In this document: positions 44,346-52,729 of the stretch, piece after piece
How the letters are laid out: each line of letters starts with the position of its first letter
Numbering within the stretch: the first letter of the stretch is position 1
Assembly (NCBI GenBank): GCA_963741305.1
Contig: CAVUHL010000003.1
Coordinates: 6,882,001 to 6,946,000 of the forward strand
Reading direction: 5' to 3'
Source: DATMER01 sp963741305
Lineage (GTDB): Bacteria; Acidobacteriota; Thermoanaerobaculia; Multivoradales; UBA5704
DNA length: 64,000 bases
Position numbers and translations under genes: made by a program
The notes under the pieces: generated by a model
Seen by the model: the letters and a program-made list of their open reading frames with translations, nothing else
Told to the model about the DNA's origin: nothing
Database searches by the model: none

Positions 44346-45118
44346 AGAAGAAACACTCCGAATTAGGGTACAACCTCGTCATCCTGATGGTGGTGATGAC
44401 CCTGATGAACATCGCGCTGGCGATCGCGCTGCCGAAGTGGAGCCACGTGATCCGCCGCGAGCGGGAGGAAGAGCTGATCTCCCGCGGTTTTCAGTACGCC
44501 GAAGCCATCCGCATTTTCCAGAACCGGTTCCAGCGTCTGCCCGTGCGCATCCAGGAGCTGGTCGAGGTCGAGCCGCGCTCGATCCGCAAGCTCTGGAAGG
44601 ACCCGATGTCGGAAGACGGTAACTGGGTACTGATCCCGCCCGGAGGCCAGGGCCAGCCGCTCACCCCGCAGCCGCCCGGCCCCGGCGGCCAGCCGCCACC
44701 CGGGCAAGAGGACCAGAATGACGGCCCGCAGGAGCCTGACGACGACCTGGAGATCGATCCGGACACCGGCATCGGCCAGAAGAAAGGGCTCCAGCAGATC
44801 GGGCCGTTCACGGGGGTCCACAGCCGCAGCGGCAAAGAGTCGATCCTGATCTTCAACGGCCGGACCCGCTACGACGAGTGGCACTTCACGCTGGAGTTGC
44901 TTCAGGGGCTGATGGGCGGCAATCCTTCGGGCGTCGGAGGGGATCCCGGGCGCGGCATCGCCTTGGGAGGAGGAGACCCCATGCGCCTCCCGAACCTGAG
45001 CACCCGCTGGCTGGGCCGTCCGCTGCCCGCGTTCCTCACGGCTCCCCAGAATCAGCTGCCTCAGGACGGCCAGATGCCCGACGGCCGCACCCCGAAGCCG
45101 AACACCAGCCGCCGCTGA
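44339..45118 (+). CDS. minor pseudopilin-like protein lacking Glu+5
   Basis: 259 residues starting inside the end of the previous gene. The N-terminal helix follows ELG|YNLVILMVVMTLMNIALA, where position +5 is Ile rather than Glu, as in GspK-type tip pseudopilins. The middle has RIFQNRFQRLPVRIQEL and a Pro/Gln-rich linker (QPPGPGGQPPPGQ). It is the last gene of the secretion operon and may cap the pseudopilus. The missing Glu and large size are inferred signs of a tip role. Confidence 0.7.
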   Translation: MVEKKHSELGYNLVILMVVMTLMNIALAIALPKWSHVIRREREEELISRGFQYAEAIRIFQNRFQRLPVRIQELVEVEPRSIRKLWKDPMSEDGNWVLIPPGGQGQPLTPQPPGPGGQPPPGQEDQNDGPQEPDDDLEIDPDTGIGQKKGLQQIGPFTGVHSRSGKESILIFNGRTRYDEWHFTLELLQGLMGGNPSGVGGDPGRGIALGGGDPMRLPNLSTRWLGRPLPAFLTAPQNQLPQDGQMPDGRTPKPNTSRR

Positions 45119-45125
45119 GCCAGCC

Positions 45126-45569
45126 ATGAAGGTGAGGATCAAGCGGCTCCCCGCCGCCCGGGATCTCCCGCTTCCCTCCCCCGCTTCGCCAGGGAGCTCC
45201 GGCTTCGACCTGCGCGCCGCAGTCGAAGACGAGGTGGTGCTCCGTCCCGGCGAGCGCCGGCTCATCCCTACCGGCCTGGTGCTGGAGATCCCCCTCGGCT
45301 GGGAAGGCCAGGTCCGTCCGAGGAGCGGCCTCGCCCTTCGCCATGGCATCGGAATCCTCAACGCTCCGGGCACGATCGACAGCGACTACCGGGGGGAGGT
45401 CGGAGTGATCCTGGTCAACCTGGGAGAGGCCCCCTTCGCCCTGAAGCGCGGCGACCGCATCGCCCAACTCGTCATTGCCCGGGCCGAGCCCGTCGAGTGG
45501 GACGAAGTGGAAACCCTGGAAGACACCGGGCGGGGAGCGGGTGGCTTCGGATCGACCGGCCTCGGCTAG
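45126..45569 (+). CDS. dut: dUTP diphosphatase (dUTPase)
   Basis: 147 residues with all trimeric dUTPase motifs: SSGFDLRAA, PTGLVLEIPLGWEGQVRPRSG, NAPGTIDSDYRGEV, GDRIAQLVI and the flexible C-terminal motif DTGRGAGGFGSTG. It hydrolyses dUTP to dUMP and pyrophosphate, preventing uracil incorporation. It is cytosolic. It begins 8 nt after the pseudopilin stop. Confidence 0.96.
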   Translation: MKVRIKRLPAARDLPLPSPASPGSSGFDLRAAVEDEVVLRPGERRLIPTGLVLEIPLGWEGQVRPRSGLALRHGIGILNAPGTIDSDYRGEVGVILVNLGEAPFALKRGDRIAQLVIARAEPVEWDEVETLEDTGRGAGGFGSTGLG

Positions 45570-45578
45570 AATCCCCCC

Positions 45579-46205
45579 ATGGGAAAGAGCAGACTGGAAG
45601 CCTTCAGCGATGGCGTGATCGCCATCCTCATTACGATCATGGTGCTGGAGCTGAAGGTGCCTCATGGAGAGAGCCTTCAGACGCTGAAGCCCCTGGTCCC
45701 GGTGTTTTTCAGCTATGTGCTGAGCTTCGTCTACCTGGGCATCTACTGGAACAATCACCACCACATGCTGCATGCGACCCACAAGGTGACCGGGCCCATG
45801 CTCTGGGCCAATCTGCACCTCCTGTTCTGGCTGTCGCTGGTCCCCTTCGCCACGGGCTGGATGGGAGAGAACCACTTTGCCTCGACGCCAGCGGCCCTCT
45901 ATGGGGTGGTGCTGCTCATGGCCGCGATCGCCTACTACATCCTGCAGGAACTGATCATCGCATCGCAGGGCCCCGGCTCGCTTCTAAAGAAAGCTGTCCG
46001 CGGTGATTGGAAGGGCAAGTTGTCACCAGTCATCTATATCATTGCCATTCCCATGGCCTTCTTGTCAGAGTGGGTTTCGTTGGGCCTCTACGTTCTCGTT
46101 GCGCTGATCTGGCTCGTGCCGGACCGGCGCATCGAGCACGTGCTCGCAAGCGAGGAGCCAGGCACGAGCGCTGCGCGCGCTCGTGCCCCTCGCGATCCGC
46201 TTTAA
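45579..46205 (+). CDS. TMEM175-family potassium channel-like protein
   Basis: 208 residues with the family signature RLEAFSDGVIAILITIMVLEL at the first helix and six hydrophobic segments in total, the size of bacterial TMEM175 (DUF1211) proteins. Bacterial members form tetrameric K+-selective channels; the FSDG segment lines the pore. It is an inner membrane protein. It starts 10 nt after dut and its 3' end overlaps the converging gene by a few bases. Confidence 0.9.
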   Translation: MGKSRLEAFSDGVIAILITIMVLELKVPHGESLQTLKPLVPVFFSYVLSFVYLGIYWNNHHHMLHATHKVTGPMLWANLHLLFWLSLVPFATGWMGENHFASTPAALYGVVLLMAAIAYYILQELIIASQGPGSLLKKAVRGDWKGKLSPVIYIIAIPMAFLSEWVSLGLYVLVALIWLVPDRRIEHVLASEEPGTSAARARAPRDPL

Positions 46206-47380
46206 CCCGCCGCCTTGACCGAGGCGAGCAGGTCTCCGAGGTAGTTGCCCGCAACGCCGGCTCCATAGGGGGAGTTGACGATCACTCCTGCGCTGACGCC
46301 GTTGTTGAAGTGGATGATCAGGGTATTGATCTCGCCGTTGTTCATCTCCGCCGGATGGCCGCCGCCGTGTGCCCAGGACTGCAGGCCGTTGCCATGGTCA
46401 CCGAAGTTGACGGCCAGGTTTTCCTTCTTCATCCGTTCCACGAGCGATGCCGGCAGGATCTTTTCCGGAGTCATGATGGCGCTCATCGTCTGGGCCATGT
46501 GGCGGGCCGACAGCCACCAGCCCTGCGGGCCGCACACGTCGCTCATGTCGCCCCAGATTTCGCCCGGCCCGACCTTGCTGAAGTCCCATTTGTTGGCCGT
46601 GGCGGACTTGTAGCTCAATGCAGGGAAGGCGTCGGTCGGCTTGCACTGCATCAAGGGCAGGCCGGCGGGCGCGAAGACCGCCTTGTTGACATAGTCACGG
46701 TACACCTCCGCGTGCGAGGCGCCGGCCCCGCGCATTCCGATGATCTCCGGGATGAGGATCCGCATAAGGGCGTAGTTTGAGTTTGCATAGCCTGAGGCGG
46801 CTGGCGTGGCGGATGCCAGGCAGCTCTTCAAATCGTCGAAGGAGATGAGCTTGCCGCACGGGAGCCCACTGGTATGGGTCAGGAGCTGGCGAAAGGTCAC
46901 GTTGTCGACCATCGGCGTGCGCGCCCACGACTTGGGCAGATGGGGACCGATCTTGTCATCCACGGAGATTCGCTTGGTATACAGCAGCCGCTGCAACGCG
47001 GTCCCGGTGAAGGTCTTGCTGACGCTCGCCATGGTCATTCTGTCGTTCGCCGTCAGCTTGCGGGGCGGGTCGTCAGGAGCGCGGCGGGCGTCGCCCGTCG
47101 CCCCCTCGGACCACATGCCGTGCGGACCTACTGCCGCAATGGCGCAACCGACAGCCTTGCCCGTGCACCGCTTGATGAATTCGGCGGTGAGCTTCTTGAG
47201 ATAGATACCCTCGACCGTCGCGGAGAGCACCTTCCCGTCGACCAGGATCTGCTTGTCGGCCGGCAGGATGATCTCGCCGTCTTTGGGCAGCTTGATCTCG
47301 CCTGTCCCGGGTTGTGATTGGATGACGCCGACGCCAAGCAGGGTCACGGCTACGCACGTGGTGAGAACGAGTCTCTTCAT
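46202..47380 (-). CDS. secreted serine beta-lactamase-like hydrolase
   Basis: 392 residues with a signal peptide (MKRLVLTTCVAVTLLGVG). The class C beta-lactamase/DD-peptidase fold motifs are SVSK near residue 118 (nucleophile Ser and Lys), the YANSN triplet near 200 and a late WAHGGGHPA. It may hydrolyse beta-lactams, peptidoglycan peptides or esters; the family is broad. It is transcribed toward the TMEM175 gene, with a 4-nt overlap. Confidence 0.88.
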   Translation of the reverse strand: MKRLVLTTCVAVTLLGVGVIQSQPGTGEIKLPKDGEIILPADKQILVDGKVLSATVEGIYLKKLTAEFIKRCTGKAVGCAIAAVGPHGMWSEGATGDARRAPDDPPRKLTANDRMTMASVSKTFTGTALQRLLYTKRISVDDKIGPHLPKSWARTPMVDNVTFRQLLTHTSGLPCGKLISFDDLKSCLASATPAASGYANSNYALMRILIPEIIGMRGAGASHAEVYRDYVNKAVFAPAGLPLMQCKPTDAFPALSYKSATANKWDFSKVGPGEIWGDMSDVCGPQGWWLSARHMAQTMSAIMTPEKILPASLVERMKKENLAVNFGDHGNGLQSWAHGGGHPAEMNNGEINTLIIHFNNGVSAGVIVNSPYGAGVAGNYLGDLLASVKAAG

Positions 47381-47571
47381 TTAGCATCCTTTGAGGAGTA
47401 GTGATCCGCTTTTTGCGAGTCGCATACTCTGGCGCAGGCGGGGGGCATGCGTTACCGAAAAAACATATCAAATCCAGTTACTTGAAAAGTGAGGGAAATG
47501 GGCAGGCCGGAGCGTCTTTACCTGGATGTCCAGGGCGCGATAGGCTATGGCCTGCAGAGGAGGATCTCCCC

Positions 47572-47853
47572 ATGTGCCGAAACATCAAGACCCTGCACAA
47601 CTTCGAGCCGCCGGCGACGGACGACGAAATCCACGCCTCGGCCCTGCAATTCGTCCGCAAGCTGAGCGGCTTCACGAAGCCGTCCAAAGCCAACGAGCCG
47701 GCCTTCAACAGGGCCGTGTACCAGGTGACGGAGGCGGCCCGCGAGCTGCTCGGCTGTCTCGTCACCAATTCTCCGCCACGTGACCGCGAGGTCGAAGCTA
47801 CGAAAGCCCGCGCCAAGGCGGCCGTCCGTTATGGTGACTCTGGAAGAGCTTGA
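47572..47853 (+). CDS. DUF2277 family protein
   Basis: A 93-residue protein with a strong ribosome binding site (AGAGGAGG at 47556-47563). The sequence MCRNIKTLHNFEPPATDDEI and QFVRKLSGFTKPSKANEPAF is highly characteristic of the DUF2277 family, of unknown function. It is cytosolic. Its 3' end overlaps the MOSC gene by 23 nt, suggesting coupled expression. Confidence 0.9.
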   Translation: MCRNIKTLHNFEPPATDDEIHASALQFVRKLSGFTKPSKANEPAFNRAVYQVTEAARELLGCLVTNSPPRDREVEATKARAKAAVRYGDSGRA

Positions 47854-48379
47854 GGCTGGCCTCGACGAGATCCGCGGCGCTCCCAAAGAGGAGGGTCCGC
47901 TGAAGCTGATCGTCCGCCGGCCTCGGATCGAGGAGCGGGAGGTGCTCCAGGAAGCCGAGCTCGATCTCGTGGAAGGCCTCGTCGGTGACAACTGGCGCAC
48001 CCGGGGGAGCTCCCGCACACCGGACGGGTCTTCCCACCCGGACATGCAGCTCAACATCATGAATGCCCGGGTGATCGCCTTGGTCGCCCGGCACCCCGAC
48101 CGCTGGCAGCTCGCTGGGGATCAGCTCTTCCTCGATCTGGACCTCAGCGCCGACAACCTGCCTCCAGGAACCCGCCTGACGCTGGGCTCCGCGGTCATCC
48201 AGGTGACGGACCAGCCCCATACCGGCTGCAAGAAGTTCGTGGAGAGGTTCGGGGCGGATGCCCTGAAGTTCGTGAATTCGCCGTTGGGAAGACAGCTTCA
48301 TCTGCGCGGCATCAACGCAAGAGTCGTCCAGCCGGGCGTGATCCGGACAGGTGACCTCGCGCGGAAGCTTTCGCAGTAA
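47831..48379 (+). CDS. MOSC domain protein
   Basis: 182 residues matching the MOSC (molybdenum cofactor sulfurase C-terminal) family: LFLDLDLSADNLPPGTRLTLG and the conserved Cys in TDQPHTGCKKFVERFG. MOSC domains bind molybdenum cofactor or handle sulfur, as in YiiM and MARC enzymes. The substrate here is unknown. It overlaps the DUF2277 gene upstream. Confidence 0.88.
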   Translation: MVTLEELEAGLDEIRGAPKEEGPLKLIVRRPRIEEREVLQEAELDLVEGLVGDNWRTRGSSRTPDGSSHPDMQLNIMNARVIALVARHPDRWQLAGDQLFLDLDLSADNLPPGTRLTLGSAVIQVTDQPHTGCKKFVERFGADALKFVNSPLGRQLHLRGINARVVQPGVIRTGDLARKLSQ

Positions 48380-48392
48380 GATCCCTCGCGTC

Positions 48393-49319
48393 ATGGAACC
48401 CATCTCGGAGACAACCACTGGCGTTCACGAGTTCCAGGACGATCCTCGCAACGACGGGGTCCTGATCTGGATAAACGGGGCGCTGGTGCCTCGGCCCGAG
48501 GCCAAGGTCTCGGTGTTCGACTCCGGGTTCGTGCTCGGAGACGGGGTCTGGGAGGGGCTGCGCCTGGTATCCGGGCGCTTCGCCTTCCTGGACGCCCATC
48601 TCGACCGGCTGTACGAAGGCGCCAAGGCGCTGATGATCGACATCGGCCTCAGCCGGGACGAAATGATCAAAGCCCTCGGCGAGACGATCGAGGCCAACGG
48701 GATGTCCGACGGCGTCCACGTGCGGCTGATGGTCACCCGCGGAGTGAAACGCACGCCCTATCAGGACCCGCGGCTCACGATCGGCAAGGCCACGGTCGTC
48801 ATCATCCCCGAGCACAAGGAGCCCAAGCCCGAGCTGATCGCAAAGGGGCTGCGGCTGTTCACCGTCCACGTGCGGCGCGGCTATCCCGACGTTCAGGACC
48901 CCAAGCTCAACAGCCACAGCAAGCTCAACGACATCACCGCCTGCATCCAGGCCGCGCAGGCCGGCTACGACGAGGCGCTGATGCTCGATCCGCACGGCTT
49001 CGTCTCGACCTGCAACTCGACTCACTTTTTCATCGTGCGCAAGGGCGAGGTCTGGACCTCCACGGGCCGCTACTGCCTTCCCGGCATCACGAGGGGAAAC
49101 GTGATCCGCGTCTGCCGCGAGGCCGGCATCCCCGTTTTCGAAAAGGATTTCTCGCTGACCGAGGTCTATGGCGCGGACGAGGCCTTCGTGACCGGAACCT
49201 TCGCGGGCGTCGTGCACGTCACCGAGGTTGACGGACGCATCCTGAGCCCAGGGCGCGGCCCCATGGTCGAGCGGCTGCAGGGCCTGTACAAGGAGCTGAT
49301 GAGGCGCGACGTATCATGA
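48393..49319 (+). CDS. class IV aminotransferase (branched-chain / D-amino acid type)
   Basis: 308 residues from the ATG at 48393. Fold type IV PLP motifs include VFDSGFVLGDGVWEGLR, the Schiff-base lysine in SHSKLNDITACIQA and CLPGITRGNVIRVCRE. It should transfer an amino group between an amino acid and a keto acid, perhaps branched-chain or D-alanine type. The stop overlaps the next start (ATGA), so the sulfotransferase-like gene is co-expressed. Confidence 0.9.
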   Translation: MEPISETTTGVHEFQDDPRNDGVLIWINGALVPRPEAKVSVFDSGFVLGDGVWEGLRLVSGRFAFLDAHLDRLYEGAKALMIDIGLSRDEMIKALGETIEANGMSDGVHVRLMVTRGVKRTPYQDPRLTIGKATVVIIPEHKEPKPELIAKGLRLFTVHVRRGYPDVQDPKLNSHSKLNDITACIQAAQAGYDEALMLDPHGFVSTCNSTHFFIVRKGEVWTSTGRYCLPGITRGNVIRVCREAGIPVFEKDFSLTEVYGADEAFVTGTFAGVVHVTEVDGRILSPGRGPMVERLQGLYKELMRRDVS

Positions 49320-50047
49320 TCGGTCTCCGGATCGCCGCCTGGTCGGGGCCGCGCAACATTTCGACCGCGATGATGCGCGCCTGGGAGAACCGCCCGGATA
49401 CGACCGTCGTCGACGAGCCTCTGTACGCTTTCTATCTGGACCGCACCAAGCTCGACCATCCCGGCCGCGAGGAGGTGATCGCAGCGGGCGAGACGGACTG
49501 GCGCAAGGTCGTGGATTTCCTGACCGGCCCGGTCCCCCACGGATGCGCCGTGTTTTATCAGAAGCACATGACCCACCACCTGCTGCCCGAGGTGGCGACT
49601 GATTGGTTCACACAGGTCGAACATGCCTTTCTGATCCGCGATCCGCGGGAAGTGCTCCTTTCCTATGTCAAAAGCCGGCCGACCGTCACGGCCGACGACA
49701 TCGGCGTGCCGGCGCAGCTCCGGATCTATGAAAAGGTGCGCGAGCTCACCGGCTCGGATCCGGTCGTGATCGATGCCGGGGAGTTCCTGAAGGCACCGGA
49801 GCCGCACCTGCGCGCCTGGTGCGGCCGCCTGGGCATCGACTTCTCGGAGCGCATGTTGAGCTGGCCTCCCGGGCCCCGCGACACGGACGGCGTGTGGGCT
49901 CCGCACTGGTACGACGCGGTGTTGAAGAGCACCGGCTTCGAGCCGTACCGCGAGCGCGACCGGCGCGTCCCTTCCGAGCACCAGGCCGTGATCGACGTCT
50001 GCCTGCCGTTGTATGAGCAGATGTACGAGCGGCGGCTGCGGGTGTAG
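49316..50047 (+). CDS. sulfotransferase-like protein
   Basis: A 243-residue protein starting with MIGLRIAAWSGPRNISTAMM, which has the position and shape of the PAPS 5'-phosphosulfate loop of sulfotransferases, and AFLIRDPREVLLSYVKSRP, which matches the 3'-phosphate binding segment. The substrate is unknown. It is paired with the aminotransferase through a 4-nt overlap. An AAGGAC hairpin follows the stop. Confidence 0.8.
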   Translation: MIGLRIAAWSGPRNISTAMMRAWENRPDTTVVDEPLYAFYLDRTKLDHPGREEVIAAGETDWRKVVDFLTGPVPHGCAVFYQKHMTHHLLPEVATDWFTQVEHAFLIRDPREVLLSYVKSRPTVTADDIGVPAQLRIYEKVRELTGSDPVVIDAGEFLKAPEPHLRAWCGRLGIDFSERMLSWPPGPRDTDGVWAPHWYDAVLKSTGFEPYRERDRRVPSEHQAVIDVCLPLYEQMYERRLRV

Positions 50048-50050
50048 GAG

Positions 50051-50138
50051 AGGAAGGACACCAAGGACAACAAGGACAACAAGGACGTCAAAGAACTGTC
50101 CTTGGAGTCCTTGGTGTCCTTGCTGTCCTTTCCGGTTT
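50051..50138. repeat. AAGGAC/GTCCTT hairpin repeat, copy 2
   Basis: Four 9-nt units (AAGGACACC, AAGGACAAC twice, AAGGACGTC) are followed by complementary GTCCTTGG units and the ending TCCTTTCCGGTT, the same as the copy at 29314-29396. It fills the gap between the sulfotransferase-like gene and the next gene. Confidence 0.75.
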
Positions 50139-50162
50139 GCCCCCGTGGTAAATTCGCGAGCC

Positions 50163-51770
50163 GTGCGCCAACGAGCCCTCTTCCTTCTTCTTGCAGCCCT
50201 CGCCTGCCGAACGGCAACTCCCTCGCACGGGCCCCGCAAAGTCCTCATGCTGAGCCTGGACGGCGCGGATACCATCACGCTCCATCGGCTGTACAAGGAG
50301 GGGAAGCTCGACGCGGGCGGATTCGCGCGTTTCTTTCAAGAAGGGCAGGTCGCGGACGCGCTGGTGCCCGCCAATCCCACGATCACCGCGCCCAACCACA
50401 TCAGCCTGGCGACTGGATATCCCACTGGGAAGACCGGCATCGTCGCCAACGACGTCCGCCTGCCGGGAATGCCTCTCGCCAACAAAGTGAGCGGTTTTGC
50501 CGCGGACATCGACACCGAGACGCTCTGGGAGGCGGCCCACCGGCAGGGTCTGCGGGTCGGGGTCTCTACCTGGCCCGGCGCCGACGGCAGGAACGAGCGG
50601 CGGAGCGCGGACTGGGGCCTGATCTACGTCAACACGCCCAGCCAGAAGCCGGAGCCGCGCACGGTCCGGGATTGGAAGGGTTCGCTCAAAAAGGGGGAGT
50701 GGACGCTGGTGCCCTGCAACGAGGGCGAGGCCCCGGGCTGCTGGGTCAAGGTCCTCGAGATCCTGGAGAGCGATCCACCGAGCGTCAGGCTCTATTTCGC
50801 CGGGGAATACCCGCTCAGCGCCTACCCGGCCGAGTTCGAAGCCGCGCTCCACCGCGGCGGGCTGATCTGGCCCGGTCCTCCGGACAGCGACCTGCTGGAT
50901 GAGGCCTGGGCGGGGCGGCCAGGGATCGACCTCGACACCTGGGTCGAGCAGGCGGAACGCTTCTCGACCTTCTTCATGGATGCCACGCTGGCCACGGCCC
51001 TCTACTCCGAGTGGGACCTGCTCATGGCGTACACACCGGTGATCGACGAGGCTGGCCATCAGCTCCTGCTCGTCGATCCGCGCCAGCCCGGGTTCTCCCT
51101 TGAGCGGGCGGCCTCTCTTGACGCCGCGCGGCTGCAGGTCTGGCAGTCGGTCGACCGCGAGCTGGCTCGTCTGCTCGCCGCCGTGGACCTGCGCACGACA
51201 ACGGTCCTGGTGGTGAGCGATCACGGCATGATGCCGGCCCACACGCGGATCGACATCGACACGCTGCTCCGCGATTGGGGGCTGCTCTTGCTGGAAGCGG
51301 ACGGCAAGACCCCCGCGCCGGAGAGCCGCGCCGATTCGATCAGCGCGGGGGGCATGTGCCACATCTACCTGCAGCCCGGCGTGTCCGGCGCGGAGGGGCT
51401 GATGGAGAAGCTCCGCAAGGATCTCGCCGCCTGGTCCGACCGCAACGGCCATCCGATCCTCCGCATGGTGACTCCCGCGGAGGCCGGGGAGATCGAGATG
51501 GATCACCCGAACAGCGGCGACCTCATCCTGATCACGGAGCCCGGCTATGTCTTCCGCCACGAGTCGGACCCCGTGACGGACAAGGCCCTCTCCCCGACGG
51601 ACACCTACGGCATGCACGGGTATCTGAATAACTACCCGGCCGTGCACGCGAGCTACCTCGCGATCGGAGCGGGGATCCGGAAAGGGAACGCCGGCACCTT
51701 CCGCAACACGGAAGTGGCGGGGAGGGTGGCGGACTGGCTGGGGATCGAGAAGCCCAGGGAACGGCCTTGA
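50163..51770 (+). CDS. lipoprotein nucleotide pyrophosphatase/phosphodiesterase-type hydrolase
   Basis: About 535 residues from a GTG at 50163 (an in-frame GTG at 50145 is possible). A lipoprotein signal ends LLLAALAC. The alkaline phosphatase/NPP superfamily metal and nucleophile motifs are LSLDGAD, NPTITAPNH with the catalytic Thr near residue 75, YTPVIDEAGH and SDHGM. It should hydrolyse phosphodiester or pyrophosphate bonds outside the cytoplasm. A 21-nt array starts 12 nt after its stop. Confidence 0.88.
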   Translation: MRQRALFLLLAALACRTATPSHGPRKVLMLSLDGADTITLHRLYKEGKLDAGGFARFFQEGQVADALVPANPTITAPNHISLATGYPTGKTGIVANDVRLPGMPLANKVSGFAADIDTETLWEAAHRQGLRVGVSTWPGADGRNERRSADWGLIYVNTPSQKPEPRTVRDWKGSLKKGEWTLVPCNEGEAPGCWVKVLEILESDPPSVRLYFAGEYPLSAYPAEFEAALHRGGLIWPGPPDSDLLDEAWAGRPGIDLDTWVEQAERFSTFFMDATLATALYSEWDLLMAYTPVIDEAGHQLLLVDPRQPGFSLERAASLDAARLQVWQSVDRELARLLAAVDLRTTTVLVVSDHGMMPAHTRIDIDTLLRDWGLLLLEADGKTPAPESRADSISAGGMCHIYLQPGVSGAEGLMEKLRKDLAAWSDRNGHPILRMVTPAEAGEIEMDHPNSGDLILITEPGYVFRHESDPVTDKALSPTDTYGMHGYLNNYPAVHASYLAIGAGIRKGNAGTFRNTEVAGRVADWLGIEKPRERP

Positions 51771-51781
51771 GCGGGGCCGCG

Positions 51782-52348
51782 CCCGGACGATTCAGGAACC
51801 TTCCCGGATGAATTAGGCACCTTCCCGGACGATCCGGGCAGTTGCCCGAGAAATCCGGGGAGTTGCCCGAAAACTTTGGGCACCTGCCCAAGTCGTCCGG
51901 GCAGCTACCCAAGTCGTCCGGGCAGCTACCCAAGTCATCCGGGCAGCTGCCCAAGTCGTCCGGGTAGCTGCCCAAGTCATCCGGGCAGCTGCCCAAGTCG
52001 TCCGGGCAGTTGCCCAAGTCGTCCGGGCAGTTGCCCAAGTCGTCCGGGCAGTTGCCCAAGTCGTCCGGGCAGCTGCCCAAGTCGTCCGGGCAGTTGCCCA
52101 AGTCGTCCGGGCAGCTGCCCAAGTCGTCCGGGCAGCTGCCCAAGTCGTCCGGGCAGTTGCCCAAGTCGTCCGGGCAGTTGCCCAAGTCGTCCGGGCAGTT
52201 GCCCAAGTCGTCCGGGCAGTTGCCCAAGTCGTCCGGGCAGTTGCCCAAGTCATCCGAGTAGCTGCCCAAGTCATCCGGGCAGTTGCCCAAGTCGTCCGGG
52301 CAGTTGCCCAAGTCATCCGGGCAGTTGCCCGAACCGTCCAGGAAGCCT
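51782..52348. repeat. 21-nt period tandem array C (27 units)
   Basis: Twenty-seven consecutive 21-nt units start at 51782 and continue every 21 nt to 52328 without an indel. The central units are almost identical (CCCAAGTCGTCCGGGCAGTT plus G) and contain the palindrome GGGCAGTTGCCC or GGGCAGCTGCCC across unit borders; the first five and the last units are divergent, as expected for an array that expands in its middle. Because 21 is divisible by 3, several frames are open on both strands, but none has a convincing start. Confidence 0.92.
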
Positions 52349-52729
52349 GCTGAGTCCCCCATCTACAAAGGGCTGGGTCCCATCGACCACGCCAAGAGTG
52401 CCGCGCGCCCCCCTGGGAACGCCGGCGTCTCGCCGGCCTCCGTACCGGACACTTATCCGGCGCAAGTCCTTGAAGACGAAGCACGGTAGGCGATCGCCAA
52501 CTCCCCTGGAATCAGCGGTTCCGCAGGACTTCCTTCCCCTGATCCGGACGGATAAGCCGCCAATGTCAGTCTTATCCGCCAGGATCCGCCGCATTGACAA
52601 CCAAGCTTGCCTTCGCTAACCTGCTTGAAACCAACGGCAGCTAGACTTATGGTTCAATTCTGAAATCCAGTTGCTTATGCGGCCTGGATGCGTGTGCGAA
52701 GGATGCCGTATAAACTCAGGCGTAGGTGT
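52349..52729. other. intergenic stretch between array C and the accessory island
   Basis: No gene is recognised. A hairpin GCCGGCGTCTCGCCGGC lies near 52421 and an inverted pair CGGATAAG/CTTATCCG near 52550. The GC content falls toward the right, marking the beginning of the accessory region. Confidence 0.4.

Noticed and set aside
51782..52348. CRISPR array
   Set aside because: The units join directly with no spacers of unique sequence, and no cas gene is in the window.
51813..52484. Repeat-coded proteins on both strands of array C (such as NCPDDLG or PKSSGQL heptads)
   Set aside because: The 21-nt period keeps several frames open at once, no frame has a good start, and the minus frame runs into the antisense of the phosphodiesterase gene.
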